Position numbers and translations under genes: made by a program
Part shown: in pieces, positions 39,477 through 51,200 of the stretch
Position numbering within the stretch: the stretch's first letter is position 1
How the letters are laid out: the number at the start of each line of letters is the position of its first letter
Notes under the pieces: model-generated
Told to the model about the DNA's origin: nothing
The model's database searches: none
Seen by the model: only the letters and a program-made list of their open reading frames with translations
Assembly (NCBI RefSeq): GCF_000150275.1
Contig: NW_002060970.1
Location: 226,791 to 290,790 of the forward strand
Direction: 5' to 3'
Length of the DNA stretch: 64,000 nt
DNA from: Trichoplax adhaerens
Taxonomy: Eukaryota; Placozoa; Uniplacotomia; Trichoplacea; Trichoplacidae

Positions 39477-42210
39477 TTAATTTGTGCAGAATGCGTCTAA
39501 ATTACATAGCAAATATGTCATTAGTAATATACATACGAGTTTATAGCTATCGACGCATTTACTGAAGGCCTGTACTTCTTTCGAACATATTAACGGCTTG
39601 GAATTATTTTTACTTAAGCATTCTACGAGTGCATCTTGTAAATCTTGACAAACACCTACATTGATGGGCTCCCTATTTTCAAAAAAAATTTTTTATAACA
39701 CAATCAATTCCATTGTACTGTAGTAACGGTAAGCCTAGTTAGAATATTTTTAGTCCCTTTAATCAAAGTAAAAATTAAAAGACTTTTTAATCCTAATTGA
39801 TATTGTGAGATTGTTAGAACAACTAAAATCATCACAAGTGCATATTTGATAATCTCGAAGGCTTGAATATAAAGCTAAACATACATGGTACTACAATATT
39901 TGTATCATTATGTCATACTATCAATCCACTATACAGATTAATACAGTATAATTACAATCGTAACATGGAATGTACATAATTACTGTATACGCTGGAATTG
40001 TTGTAACTATTAGATATTAGTTGTTAATCACGAATAATATGGCTGTCGCAACGGCAGTCAGTCCTTACTTAAATTTTTGACCAAATTCTTCCGCTGCTTT
40101 ATTAAATTCTTCCTCTGTTACCTTCTTTTCAACCTCGGCCTATCAACATAATTGCGAAAAATTATAGCTCTATCAGTTGCCAGTACATGTATTTGAGGGA
40201 ATAGCTGCAACACAATTAGTAGATATATCTGATCTATATTGCCAACTTAAACTAATTTAATGTTATCCTAGCCGGTATTGAAATGATTATTGAAGTATGC
40301 TGATTATATGTGAAGGCGAGGGATCAAAACTGTTGTGGAATTAACCCCTGAGATTGAAAGTCTACATGTTAACAACGATCATCTACATTGACGAAGCTAA
40401 CCTAGTATCAACTCGAGCACATCTAAGTTTGCATTCTACTACTTTCTTAATAGAAATATGATAGCAGCGTCTCTTCTTTCATACCTCTTGCTTTAATTTA
40501 TCCACTTCTTCCTGCCAATTAGCATTTAACTCTGATATCTCTTGAAATTTCATTCTTTCCATTCGTTCATTTTCATGCCGCATGCCCTAGTTATTGTTTT
40601 ATCAAATAATAATTTCACCATCAAATTTGAGCACGGAATTGACTATTAACAATAATCGTAATATCATAATATCTAAGCCAAGCTGAGCATTTGTGAAATA
40701 CGAATTTTTCAGCATAGTTACGAACACGATGGCATAATCGATAGTAGAAACAGCTACTGTACTTTAAATTTGGTCAATATTAAAGTTATAATGGCAAAAA
40801 TATTTCCATCAATAAAATGAAGCATTTTAAGCAATTAAACAGTTCTATTTCATGTATGGCTTAATTTTCAAGCTACAGCTTTGTATTTTCTTTATTTACC
40901 TCCGTATAAGCCTTGTGCATTAATTTCTTAACTTTATCATTTTGAGCTAAATCTTCGATACGGTTGGAATCTTGATGGTTGATTTATTGAAAATACCAGG
41001 CAACATCCAGGAATGATATCGAAAAGAGGCGTTAGTTCGTATCAACGTTAACATAGTATACATTTCCCGACGAAAACTCGTTATTGTACTGCATATATTT
41101 CTTATTGAAGAGAAGTCATATTTTAATACTATAGTGTCAAGTTGAGAATTTACATGTTGTAGAGGTGCGTAGAGGTCATCAATATGACTAATGTGCACCA
41201 TGGACTACTAGAAATTGTACCGATATAATTTCTAACAGTTCATAGGTGTACAAAATGATAGCAAGCAAAAGATTCTACAATAATTTCAGCTTACCTTGCG
41301 CTGATGTATTTGATAACTGTTCCAGAGCTTTCTGTGATAGCTAAAATATAGAATGAGAATAATCTCAGAAACAGCTTACAGAATGAAGAAATGGGGAGGC
41401 TTAACCTACACAGCGATAGACATATCTTTCCATACCTGAGCAGTGAGTACTCGAAGACTATACAGGTATTCTCAGTATAAAATATATTATTAGTTATGTG
41501 TTATAGCGCTACTGCAACTGGTGATAATAAGGAACATTTCATATTGAAAGATTATGATATCTGTCTAGTATAACAGGCCCAAGAATAATTCATCGACACT
41601 CTTTATAGTATTTACAGGAGAAAGGTCTATTGAACAGGAGTAAATTCTTTCTTATCAACAGATTGCACCATAGCGATGGCAATCCTTTCTACTACCCCCT
41701 AACCGCTCATCTATATTACTGAAAGCATATTCAATACGGTATAACAACAGCTAACAACAATATCAAGAAGATTCCATTTTAACACGCTATAACATTGAAT
41801 TGATACAGCGAAGTCCAGCAATTATAAACTATCCACATAGTAATGGTTGGGAGAGAAAGTCTACCTATTCTTTATTCGCATTGCTGTTTACTTCAACTTA
41901 TGCATCACTCTATACAACACTTGATAATAACGACAATATGACTCCTTTCATGACAGTCTTAACGGTATTTAATGTCCATAAATCATAGTAGAAAACCACT
42001 AGACTAAAGCGATCTAGCTAATTCATCACTACAATAACAAATAGCACTATACGAAGCGATTGCAGGATTGCTAATGTTCATTTCTGCTATTCTAGTTTGC
42101 AGCAAAATGTCCAAAGCTGTGAACATCCTCTTACAACATACCACAAAAACGCCACCATCAGGCTGCTTTTCGAAAGTTACACGCTGTTCTTGAGATTGCC
42201 CAGCACCCAT
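39477..42210 (-). CDS. CHCHD3: MIC19 (CHCHD3), MICOS complex subunit with CHCH domain
   Basis: Six exons on the minus strand, in order: 42142-42210, 41295-41340, 40900-40970, 40485-40586, 40069-40139, 39537-39672 (open to a stop at 39477-39479). The protein starts MGAGQSQEQRVTFEKQPDG, matching the MIC19 N-terminus with its N-myristoylation signal (Gly2, Ser6). A helical, charged middle follows (ERMEKMKFQ-type helices and KKVTEEEFNKAAEEFGQKFK, just like the helix before the CHCH domain in family members). The CHCH domain has twin CX9C motifs, CQDLQDALVEC and CSKEVQAFSKC. MIC19 binds MIC60 and shapes mitochondrial cristae on the intermembrane-space side. About 165 residues are placed; family members have about 230. 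A GTATGT donor at 39536 suggests the last few codons lie in a further exon. The third exon's acceptor has a poor pyrimidine tract. Confidence 0.87.
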
Positions 42211-43230
42211 TTCGCTGTGCTGGACAGTAGACCGCAATTAAATCCTCAATTTGATCAAGGAAAGGAATAATATTTCTACTCTAATAGGATGATCAAGATG
42301 GAGGCAAGCTCTCTACCAGGTCGAAGGAGGTTGTGGAAACGAAGCTGCCACTACTTGAGAAGCCAACCTCAACCTTTTACCGTGACGAAATTATACTGCT
42401 CTACTATGGACTTTTGTATCATGTTCCAGTATCGATACTTGACGTATATAGGCCATCTCCTGCAGTTATCATGGCTATACCAACTTGATGCATTCATCCT
42501 TTATAGCTCTACTATAAGCTACTAGCCATGTTTTGGTATCAATACTTCAGATTGACTGATAGGCAACAGGGCGGTCTACTCGATCTTCCTTGTTCCCTTG
42601 TCCGAGCGTCCAATCGTCCAAAAACTGCAAGCTGGTGGAAACAGGAGTACTGTATTGCAATCCATACGGTACCTGACAATAGTTCAATCACTATAGAATA
42701 GCGTAGGCTAAGTTCCTTATAGATGAATAAGCTCAAGATTGGGTTAACTAACTATCATTATTTATTGTTAATTGTGAATTAGATTTAGAATAAAGCAAAA
42801 ACAAGCAAATAAAACGAGTAGAAGCTCATCTTTGTACATTTAAGATCATAATTATACTGTAGACTAACGTGAAACGAATTGAAGCGGTATCGAAAAGCCC
42901 AATAATTATATTTAATTCGGTGTATTATTAGTAATGGTAGATAACTAGTTATTAGTTCTAATTTATCATTATATAACTATGACAATATTAAAGGTCACAT
43001 AATCAATTGCAAAAGCAAATCCATTTGTATATAGAAATAAAATTTAGACTAAGTAACAAGCTATCAGTTCTGATTGATCATTAAAAAGAAGTATACCGGT
43101 ATTCAAGATCATTCAATCAAGAGCTTTAGATATAATGCAGCTAGATAGGGTTATCGGCAGCTAAATGGACACATTGGCCGGTATATATATTATAACAATT
43201 CCCGTTCATTGTGAATCAATATAGACAATC

Positions 43231-43254
43231 ATATATATATATATATATATATAT
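43231..43254. repeat. (AT)12 microsatellite
   Basis: Twelve uninterrupted AT units; a shorter AT run lies at about 43573-43592. Confidence 0.9.
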
Positions 43255-44281
43255 AGCATTAGCTTTAGATATGGAGGACCTAGATATTATAGCGCTGCGA
43301 TAGCACTTGTTACTGACTCTTGCCGTTCATTGTGAACAAAGGCCGATAGCTATTATTAAATAAAATTAGGCTAAATTTTTATCCAGGTTAGAAATGAAAC
43401 AGGTACGTTAATCTCCTGATACGTATCTTCATCACATTAATGCAATGGCAAATCTTACGGCTATAATTTTAGCTAGCTTGTTCATACCATAAATTTGAAG
43501 GTCTTCGATAGACTAGATTTCTAAAGAAAATTGTATATCGATGTTGTATGTAACATAATTAATATACTATATACATATATATATATATATACCCGTATAG
43601 AATCCTCCATGCCAGTTAAAGCAGTATGAAGTATCAAAAAGTTAAGAAAGTACACGTATGGATCTATACCATGTTATACTACATAACACATATATACAAT
43701 ATACTATCGCATTAGTTATATTCAAGACTGTAGATGCCGTTTATATTAATATGCTATGGTATTAGTCTACTCGTATAATTATTAGTGATAAGGAACGGCT
43801 TGAATTGAAAGCATATCTGGGTATAGCAACCATTTTTTTGTAGAAATTGAAAATTTAGTACAGGAATTGTCTCTGTCAGTAAAGCGACATGAATTGTGCT
43901 AATAATTAATTAATTATAGAATCGACTAAACACGCTCTTTAAGACTATATAATAAATTAAGGAAGCATCTAAATTCCTCTACACACAGTAAAGATATGAT
44001 GACAATTACAGGATAGATTTAAGATACTTTAGTAAGCTGTTAATAAATATACAGAAATATCTATTTACTCTACTGTACACATGGGTCCATCTCATAGTAT
44101 TAGCATAGTAATTATATTTGTAACAATAGACTAAATGAACATCATAGGAAAGTGCATAGCAAGTACATGGCACAAAAACCTATCCGGCAATTATTACCAG
44201 GCGGACAAAGTACGCTATTAAAATTGTTGCAGGCATAAGCCCTCTAGACATAACTATAAACTATGCTACTTAGATTCTTGC

Positions 44282-44671
44282 TTGTTATATGTACATCGAA
44301 CGCATTCGAGCATTATTACAGTACTAGATGGTAGATACGTACCTTGTAATTTATATTTACTTCTGTATGATCTCAGCAATAAGAACTCTACTCGTATTCA
44401 CGTCATCCAAATTTCAGTATTATCGTATGATACTAGCTGGGCACACGAGTATGATGCATGCGTACATCATTTATTTTATCCTCTTGTGTTAAACTGCATA
44501 TACCTGGGTAAGCTCTATATGATACTGTACACTAATTTTAAACGAGGTACCGAATGTACCCTTATCGACCTTGATAAACAGTCTAGTTCAAGCTTTACTG
44601 GAACAATGGTATGTATTCTTGAATTAAACGGCAAAGTATCGATCCTAAATTCTCAATATATTACAGATTGA
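44282..44671 (+). CDS. Unsupported 129-codon open frame
   Basis: The frame is open for 129 codons from a non-ATG start and is preceded by an acceptor-like TTAG at 44271. The translation is rich in leucine, tyrosine and serine with no recognised motif. In DNA this AT-rich one such frame per window is expected by chance, so I keep it only as a candidate terminal exon. Confidence 0.15.
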   Translation: MLYVHRTHSSIITVLDGRYVPCNLYLLLYDLSNKNSTRIHVIQISVLSYDTSWAHEYDACVHHLFYPLVLNCIYLGKLYMILYTNFKRGTECTLIDLDKQSSSSFTGTMVCILELNGKVSILNSQYITD

Positions 44672-45257
44672 ATTTTCAAATGAGATTACTTAAAGTTAAG
44701 TTTCATAATTATCAACTACAATAAGTTTCGCTTTGATTTTTGTGTCTTTAATTTTATTCCTGTTAATGAAAGAGTGTACAAACCCTACATAAATATACAT
44801 TAAATTATCTTTACTACCTAGGCAGCAAACATAGGAGCAAACGCTAAACTATGAAGATATAAAATCCGTATCTACCGCAGAAACCGTTCATAAACCAACA
44901 AGTACTTCGTTAAATGAAGCACTATATGCGGCGACTAAGTGAATGCTCTCGAAGACTTAGACTAATTTCGAAAAATTTCGCATTAAAGGTACGTTACGTA
45001 AAATTATGGTCGTATCATACAAATCATATACAGATAAAATTATAAGTCTATACAAGCAGCGGTTTGCAGAACACTTTTTATCCAGTCTAAATTCGAATTA
45101 CTATAATTTGTGTGAACACTGTACAGTATTTCATAAATAAGCCAAACTCTTCAGTCTATTGATGATCTAGTAGAAGAAACGCAAAAATTAATTCATTACA
45201 TCGGTCATTGAGCGTAAAATAGGTGTGTTGTAAACAAACATTAGGCAAACGTTAACA

Positions 45258-48200
45258 TTACCCTGAAAACTGAAAATTGGGTTGTGAACCAAGATCGTTA
45301 ACATTACCCTGCTGATCCTTATCAACATTTGTACAAACTTTAGATTTATCCGACTGCAAGGAAATGTTTGGCTGAAGTAAAAATGCCTTCGCACCGTCCA
45401 TATTCCTATAATTAGCATATATCAAAGATCCAGCCCCTGCAAATAGTGTATGTAAATTTGCTTGTGTCAACGATTGGCAGATTGATGATAAATTGCAATT
45501 ACCAGTAGAACGCTCAAATGAAAGTCCTATTGAATTTTCAGATGCTAAAGTACTTTCAATTTTTTTATTAGCGTCTACTCCAGTAATCCCACAATTTGCA
45601 ATCTTGATTCCACGTTCTTCAACAACTACGGCATTTGAGTCATTAGGTAAGCTTGTTGACTTACAGTCAAGCAGTTCAATACAATCTTCAACAACTGATT
45701 TGAAAGTATTCGCTATCTCTGGTGTTTTAAAGCGTGCACATAACTGTTCCGGATTTCCAGTACCTTCAGAATAATCTGCGTGTGTATACCATACCCAACT
45801 CTTATTCGAGCCTAAACTTGGTCCTAAACGCATATCTTTACTAATATAATGATTAGCGCAAACTTTATGAATCTGATCGCGACGCATTATAATTCTAAAT
45901 CGATTTTCTTCTACGGTATGCTTAAGAATCTTTATTTCGCCGACGCCCCTTTCTTTCCATTGCTTCGCTGTTTTATCGAATCGAAATAGTTTACATCGTT
46001 CTTTATATGTAATTTCTTCGTTTTCTTCTCCTGTAACTATAGTTACATCCTTCGACAAAGTAATAACCGGTTTAAAATCAACATCTGGTGTAAATTCTTC
46101 CGGATTCTCATTACCATCTTCGTTATCGTTATTTGATAGCGCTTTTGCAAAGAGAGGTTTACTAGCATTTGGAAATATAATACTCGATGGCTTATTCTCT
46201 GAAGTAGATATATCACTTGTAGTTTGAGCAGCTAATGACGCAAATGATGTTTTATGACTAGCATCTTGATTGAATTTAAACATATAATTTGTTTCAGGTA
46301 TTTCTGATTTATCGTTATTCGCATTCTTTTCGACGCTATCGGATGATTGAGATGATAATGATGGGATCGATGTTACGTTATTATCGATTTTTTGATTAAA
46401 TTTGAATAAAGATTTCGATTCAATTTTTTCAGGGTTTTGATCTCCAGTTGTTTTAATAGAATTTGAGATACTATCTTTATTAACGGTTTTTATAGAATTA
46501 TGACTGATAGTTGTATTTTCCGGTAAAAAGAAAGTTTTCGGTAATTTTAAGTGTGTTGCTAAATTTACTTGCTTAGTATCTGGTAATATTTCTTTGGTTA
46601 CGATTAACGCTTTGTCTGTCCCAAGTTTAATGTTAATGTTAGTAGATGATGGTTCCGCTATTTTTTCTGGACTTTCTGTAATTGCTTTAGCGTCGTTAGT
46701 TGTTAAATCGTCCTCAGATTTGTTATTTTTTTGATCGCTGTCTGAATTATCTATAGTAATTTCTGTATTGGGTATTTCTGTATCAAGTGTTTCGACACAC
46801 TCTTCAAATACGGATTTGAAAGTATTCGCTATCTCTGGTGTTTTAAAGCGTGCACATAACTGTTCCGGATTTCCAGTACCTTCAGAATAATCTGCGTGTG
46901 TATACCATACCCAACTCTTATTCGAGCCTAAACTTGGTCCTAAACGCATATCTTTACTAATATAATGATTAGCGCAAACTTTATGAATCTGATCGCGACG
47001 CATTATAATTCTAAATCGATTTTCTTCTACGGTATGCTTAAGAATCTTTATTTCGCCGACGCCCCTTTCTTTCCATTGCTTCGCTGTTTTATCGAATCGA
47101 AATAGTTTACATCGTTCTTTATATGTAATTTCTTCGTTTTCTTCTCCTGTAACTATAGTTACATCCTTCGACAAAGTAATAACCGGTTTAAAATCAACAT
47201 CTGGTGTAAATTCTTCCGGATTCTCATTACCATCTTCGTTATCGTTATTTGATAGTGCTTTTGCAAAGAGGGGTTTACTAGCATTTGGAAATATAAAATT
47301 CGATGACTTATTCTCCAAAGCAGATTCATCACTCGTAGTTTGAGCAGCCAGTGATGCAAATGATGTTTTATGACTAGCGTCTTGATTGAATTTAAATACG
47401 TAATTTGTATCAGTTTTGTCGCTAGATTCTTGTTCGGTGAGTACCGGACGACAAATTCATTAACGATGCAGAGGAGGCTGTAATAGTTTCTTCTTTATTT
47501 GAAATAAATGCAAATGGCATTTTAAGTTCTTTCTTAGCTTCATCAACAACTTTATGAGAATTTGAGCCATCAACTGTATCGGTGGTACATCCTTCAACAT
47601 ATTCTAAGTTACATTCTGCTAAAAAGAAGTTTCGTGGTAGCTTCAGACGAGTAGCCATTTGGATTTTATTTTTATCAGGTACTAATTCCTTAATAAAGAT
47701 CAGTTGTGAATCGAATTTTTCTTCGATTTTTGGTGACTGAATAGGAATATTTCTTCCAGTTTCTGTAGAATTTACATCCTTAAAGCTAGGTAGATCTGCA
47801 ACATCCGTCGCATTGCTGGCTATCTTATTATCAGCTTTCTCGAATTTAAATACGCCTAAAGACGCGTCCACTTTGTTGGCGTTAGCAACACCAATAGCAT
47901 CAAAACTAAAGTTGTTTACAGATTTCGCGGCCGCATCTCGAAGGTTTGAATTTTGAATTTCAGAATTACTACATAAATTTGTATTACCGCCACTCTCAGA
48001 AGCGATCGCATCATTAGTATCTCTACTTTTCAACTTTACATCATTGCTGCTATCAGTACTTTTGGTACCAACATCGGCAGAGTCGGATGAATATGAATTA
48101 CCTTTCGCCATATTTTCACTTTTACTATCCGGTTCTTGAATATCACAACCAATACTTTCCAGACAATTTTCGAATGCTGATTTGAATGTATTCGCTATCT

Positions 48201-51200
48201 CTGGTGTTTTAAAGCGTGCACATAACTGTTCCGGATTTCCAGTACCTTCAGAATAATCTGCGGGTGTATACCATACCCAACTCTTATTCGAGCCTAAACT
48301 TGGTTTTAAACGCATATCTTTACTAATATAATGATTAGCGCAAACTTTATGAATCTGATCGCGACGCATTATAATTCTAAATCGATTTTCTTCTACGGTA
48401 TGCTTAAGAATCTTTATTTCGCCGACGCCCCTTTCTTTCCATTGCTTCGCTGTTTTATCGAATCGAAATAGTTTACATCGTTCTTTATATGTAATTTCTT
48501 CGTTTTCTTCTCCTGTAACTATAGTTACATCCTTCGACAAAGTAATAACCGGTTTAAAATCAACATCTGGTGTAAATTCTTCCGGATTCTCATTACCATC
48601 TTCGTTATCGTTATTTGATAGCGCTTTTGCAAAGAGAGGTTTACTAGCATTTGGAAATATAATACTCGATGGCTTATTCTCTGAAGTAGATATATCACTT
48701 GTAGTTTGAGCAGCTAATGACGCAAATGATGTTTTATGACTAGCATCTTGATTGAATTTAAACATATAATTTGTTTCAGGTATTTCTGATTTATCGTTAT
48801 TCGCATTCTTTTCGACGCTATCGGATGATTGAGATGATAATGATGGGATCGATGTTACGTTATTATCGATTTTTTGATTAAATTTGAATAAAGATTTCGA
48901 TTCAATTTTTTCAGGGTTTTGATCTCCAGTTGTTTTAATAGAATTTGAGATACTATCTTTATTAACGGTTTTTATAGAATTATGACTGATAGTTGTATTT
49001 TCCGGTAAAAAGAAAGTTTTCGGTAATTTTAAGTGTGTTGCTAAATTTACTTGCTTAGTATCTGGTAATATTTCTTTGGTTACGATTAACGCTTTGTCTG
49101 TCCCAAGTTTAATGTTAATGTTAGTAGACGATGGTTCCGCTATTTTTTCTGGACTTTCTGTAATTGCTTTAGCGTCGTTAGTCGTTAAATCGTCCTCAGA
49201 TTTGTTATTTTTTTGATCGCTGTCTGAATTATCTATAGTAATTTCTGTATTGGATATTTCTGTATCAAGTGTTTCGACACACTCTTCAAATACGGATTTG
49301 AAAGTATTCGCTATCTCTGGTGTTTTAAAGCGTGCACATAACTGTTCCGGATTTCCAGTACCTTCAGAATAATCTGCGGGTGTATACCATACCCAACTCT
49401 TATTCGAGCCTAAACTTGGTCCTAAACGCATATCTTTACTAATATAATGATTAGCGCAAACTTTATGAATCTGATCGCGACGCATTATAATTCTAAATCG
49501 ATTTTCTTCTACGGTATGCTTAAGAATCTTTATTTCGCCGACGCCCCTTTCTTTCCATTGCTTCGCTGTTTTATCGAATCGAAATAATTTACATCTATCA
49601 CCATAAATCGCCTCTTCATCTTCTTCACCAGTAATAATATTAGCTACTTCCGGTAAAGTTACTACTGGTTTAAAATTAGTATCTGGCGTAAAGTCTTCAG
49701 GACTTTGCTCGTTACCTTCATCTTTATCAGTGGCAGATGAACTACGATCTTTATCTTTGCTGCCTCCCATTCTATCATGATCGCTCATAAATTTAAAGGA
49801 AAATTGTTGGGGCTGACTTTCAGGAACATTAGGTTTTAAAGGCATGGTAAAAGAAAATAACTGGCCAAAGCTATCTTTCTTTTCATTACTTTCATCTGTT
49901 GTTGACTCAAAAGTCATCGGTCTACTTTGTAAGCCGCTACTAAAGGTTGGGAAAGCTTCAATAGGCTGCTGCCTAAGCGAATTATTTTGGGGTGAAAGGT
50001 TGACTTGCGATGATACAAAGCTTTGCGGATTAGTAGAATCATTGGCTTTTGACCAAGGCTGAAATAAATTATAGTTTTCTTTCCATGTCCCTCTAATGTC
50101 ATCAGCGTTACCATCCGAGGATGCTTCTGTACGTCCTGTGAATTGTGTAGGCGTTGATGTTTCTGTACGTCCAGTAAATTGTGTAGCCATTGATGTTTCT
50201 GTATGTCCTGTAAACTGTGTAGCCGTGGATATTTCTGTATGTCCTGTGAACTGTGTAGCGATATTCGGCCCAGTTGCAGCATCGTTTTCACTGCCTACTA
50301 TGGTAGGGTCCCACGATAGTGGTGGTAAATTCTGGTTGGCAACATCAATGGTAGAATCCGATCTTTCGTTTCTATTGTAAACGCTTGCACTTACGATATC
50401 GCTGATACTAGACAGGTGGTCATTACCACTAGTTTTTGCAGCAACGCTAGAAGCAAAAGTTGGCAGTTTAGGAACGTCTATCGAATTACCGCTTTGTAAT
50501 TCCTTAGAATCTCCAAAGTTTGATATCACGACGTTAGGATTCGAAGTATATGACATACGGAGTGGTGGAATATTTCGATCTTGTAAATATTCAGAATCTA
50601 CCTTTGTTGCAATATCTGATGGCGATGAAGTAGAATTTACATTAGTTGGCAAATCCGAGCTCCATTTATTATTGTCTGAATCGAATTGCAATCCCGAAGT
50701 AGTATTAACCAAAGACGAATAATCGTGAGTTTGCCCTCTTGTAGTAACTGGCTTATTACTACGAATATCATCGACTACTTGGCCTTTGGGGAAAGTATCT
50801 GGTAAAAATCCGAACTTTGATTTCTGAGACAAATTTAGATCAGCAAGGACGTTTTGGGCGTTAAAGGAGCCAACAGTACGATGATCTTGCCCCTTACCAA
50901 ATGGAACTCCATTAGAGTCCATAATATTTTTCATATATTCCAGTTCAGACTATAAAAAGTATTACAATTACAAGCAATTATTTTAAGCCTCTATCGGAGT
51001 ACTTGATAAATTAAATTCAGCTCTAACTGTTGCAGCAGTAATTTTCCAAATACATATTAAAATTTAAAATTTATACCTCTAGCTTAGAAACTTTATCTTT
51101 ATATTGCTCAATTTTTTGATCACGATGAAGGATCTCTTTCATAAGTTCCACTTTAAAATCTTTCGCAGTTTCGCTTTCCGAATCGTATGCAGATGTGAAG

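Larger units (their letters stand above)
42211..45257. other. Intergenic region between MIC19 and RANBP2
   Basis: AT-rich, with AT microsatellites and isolated open frames. A segment with TTCATTGTGAA occurs twice (43204-43214 and 43326-43336), suggesting a small local duplication. No gene recognised with confidence. Confidence 0.5.

Noticed and set aside
47422-47464. RANBP2 as a frameshifted pseudogene
   Set aside because: A 43-bp GT-AG intron restores the frame and the linker similarity, and all other junctions are intact.
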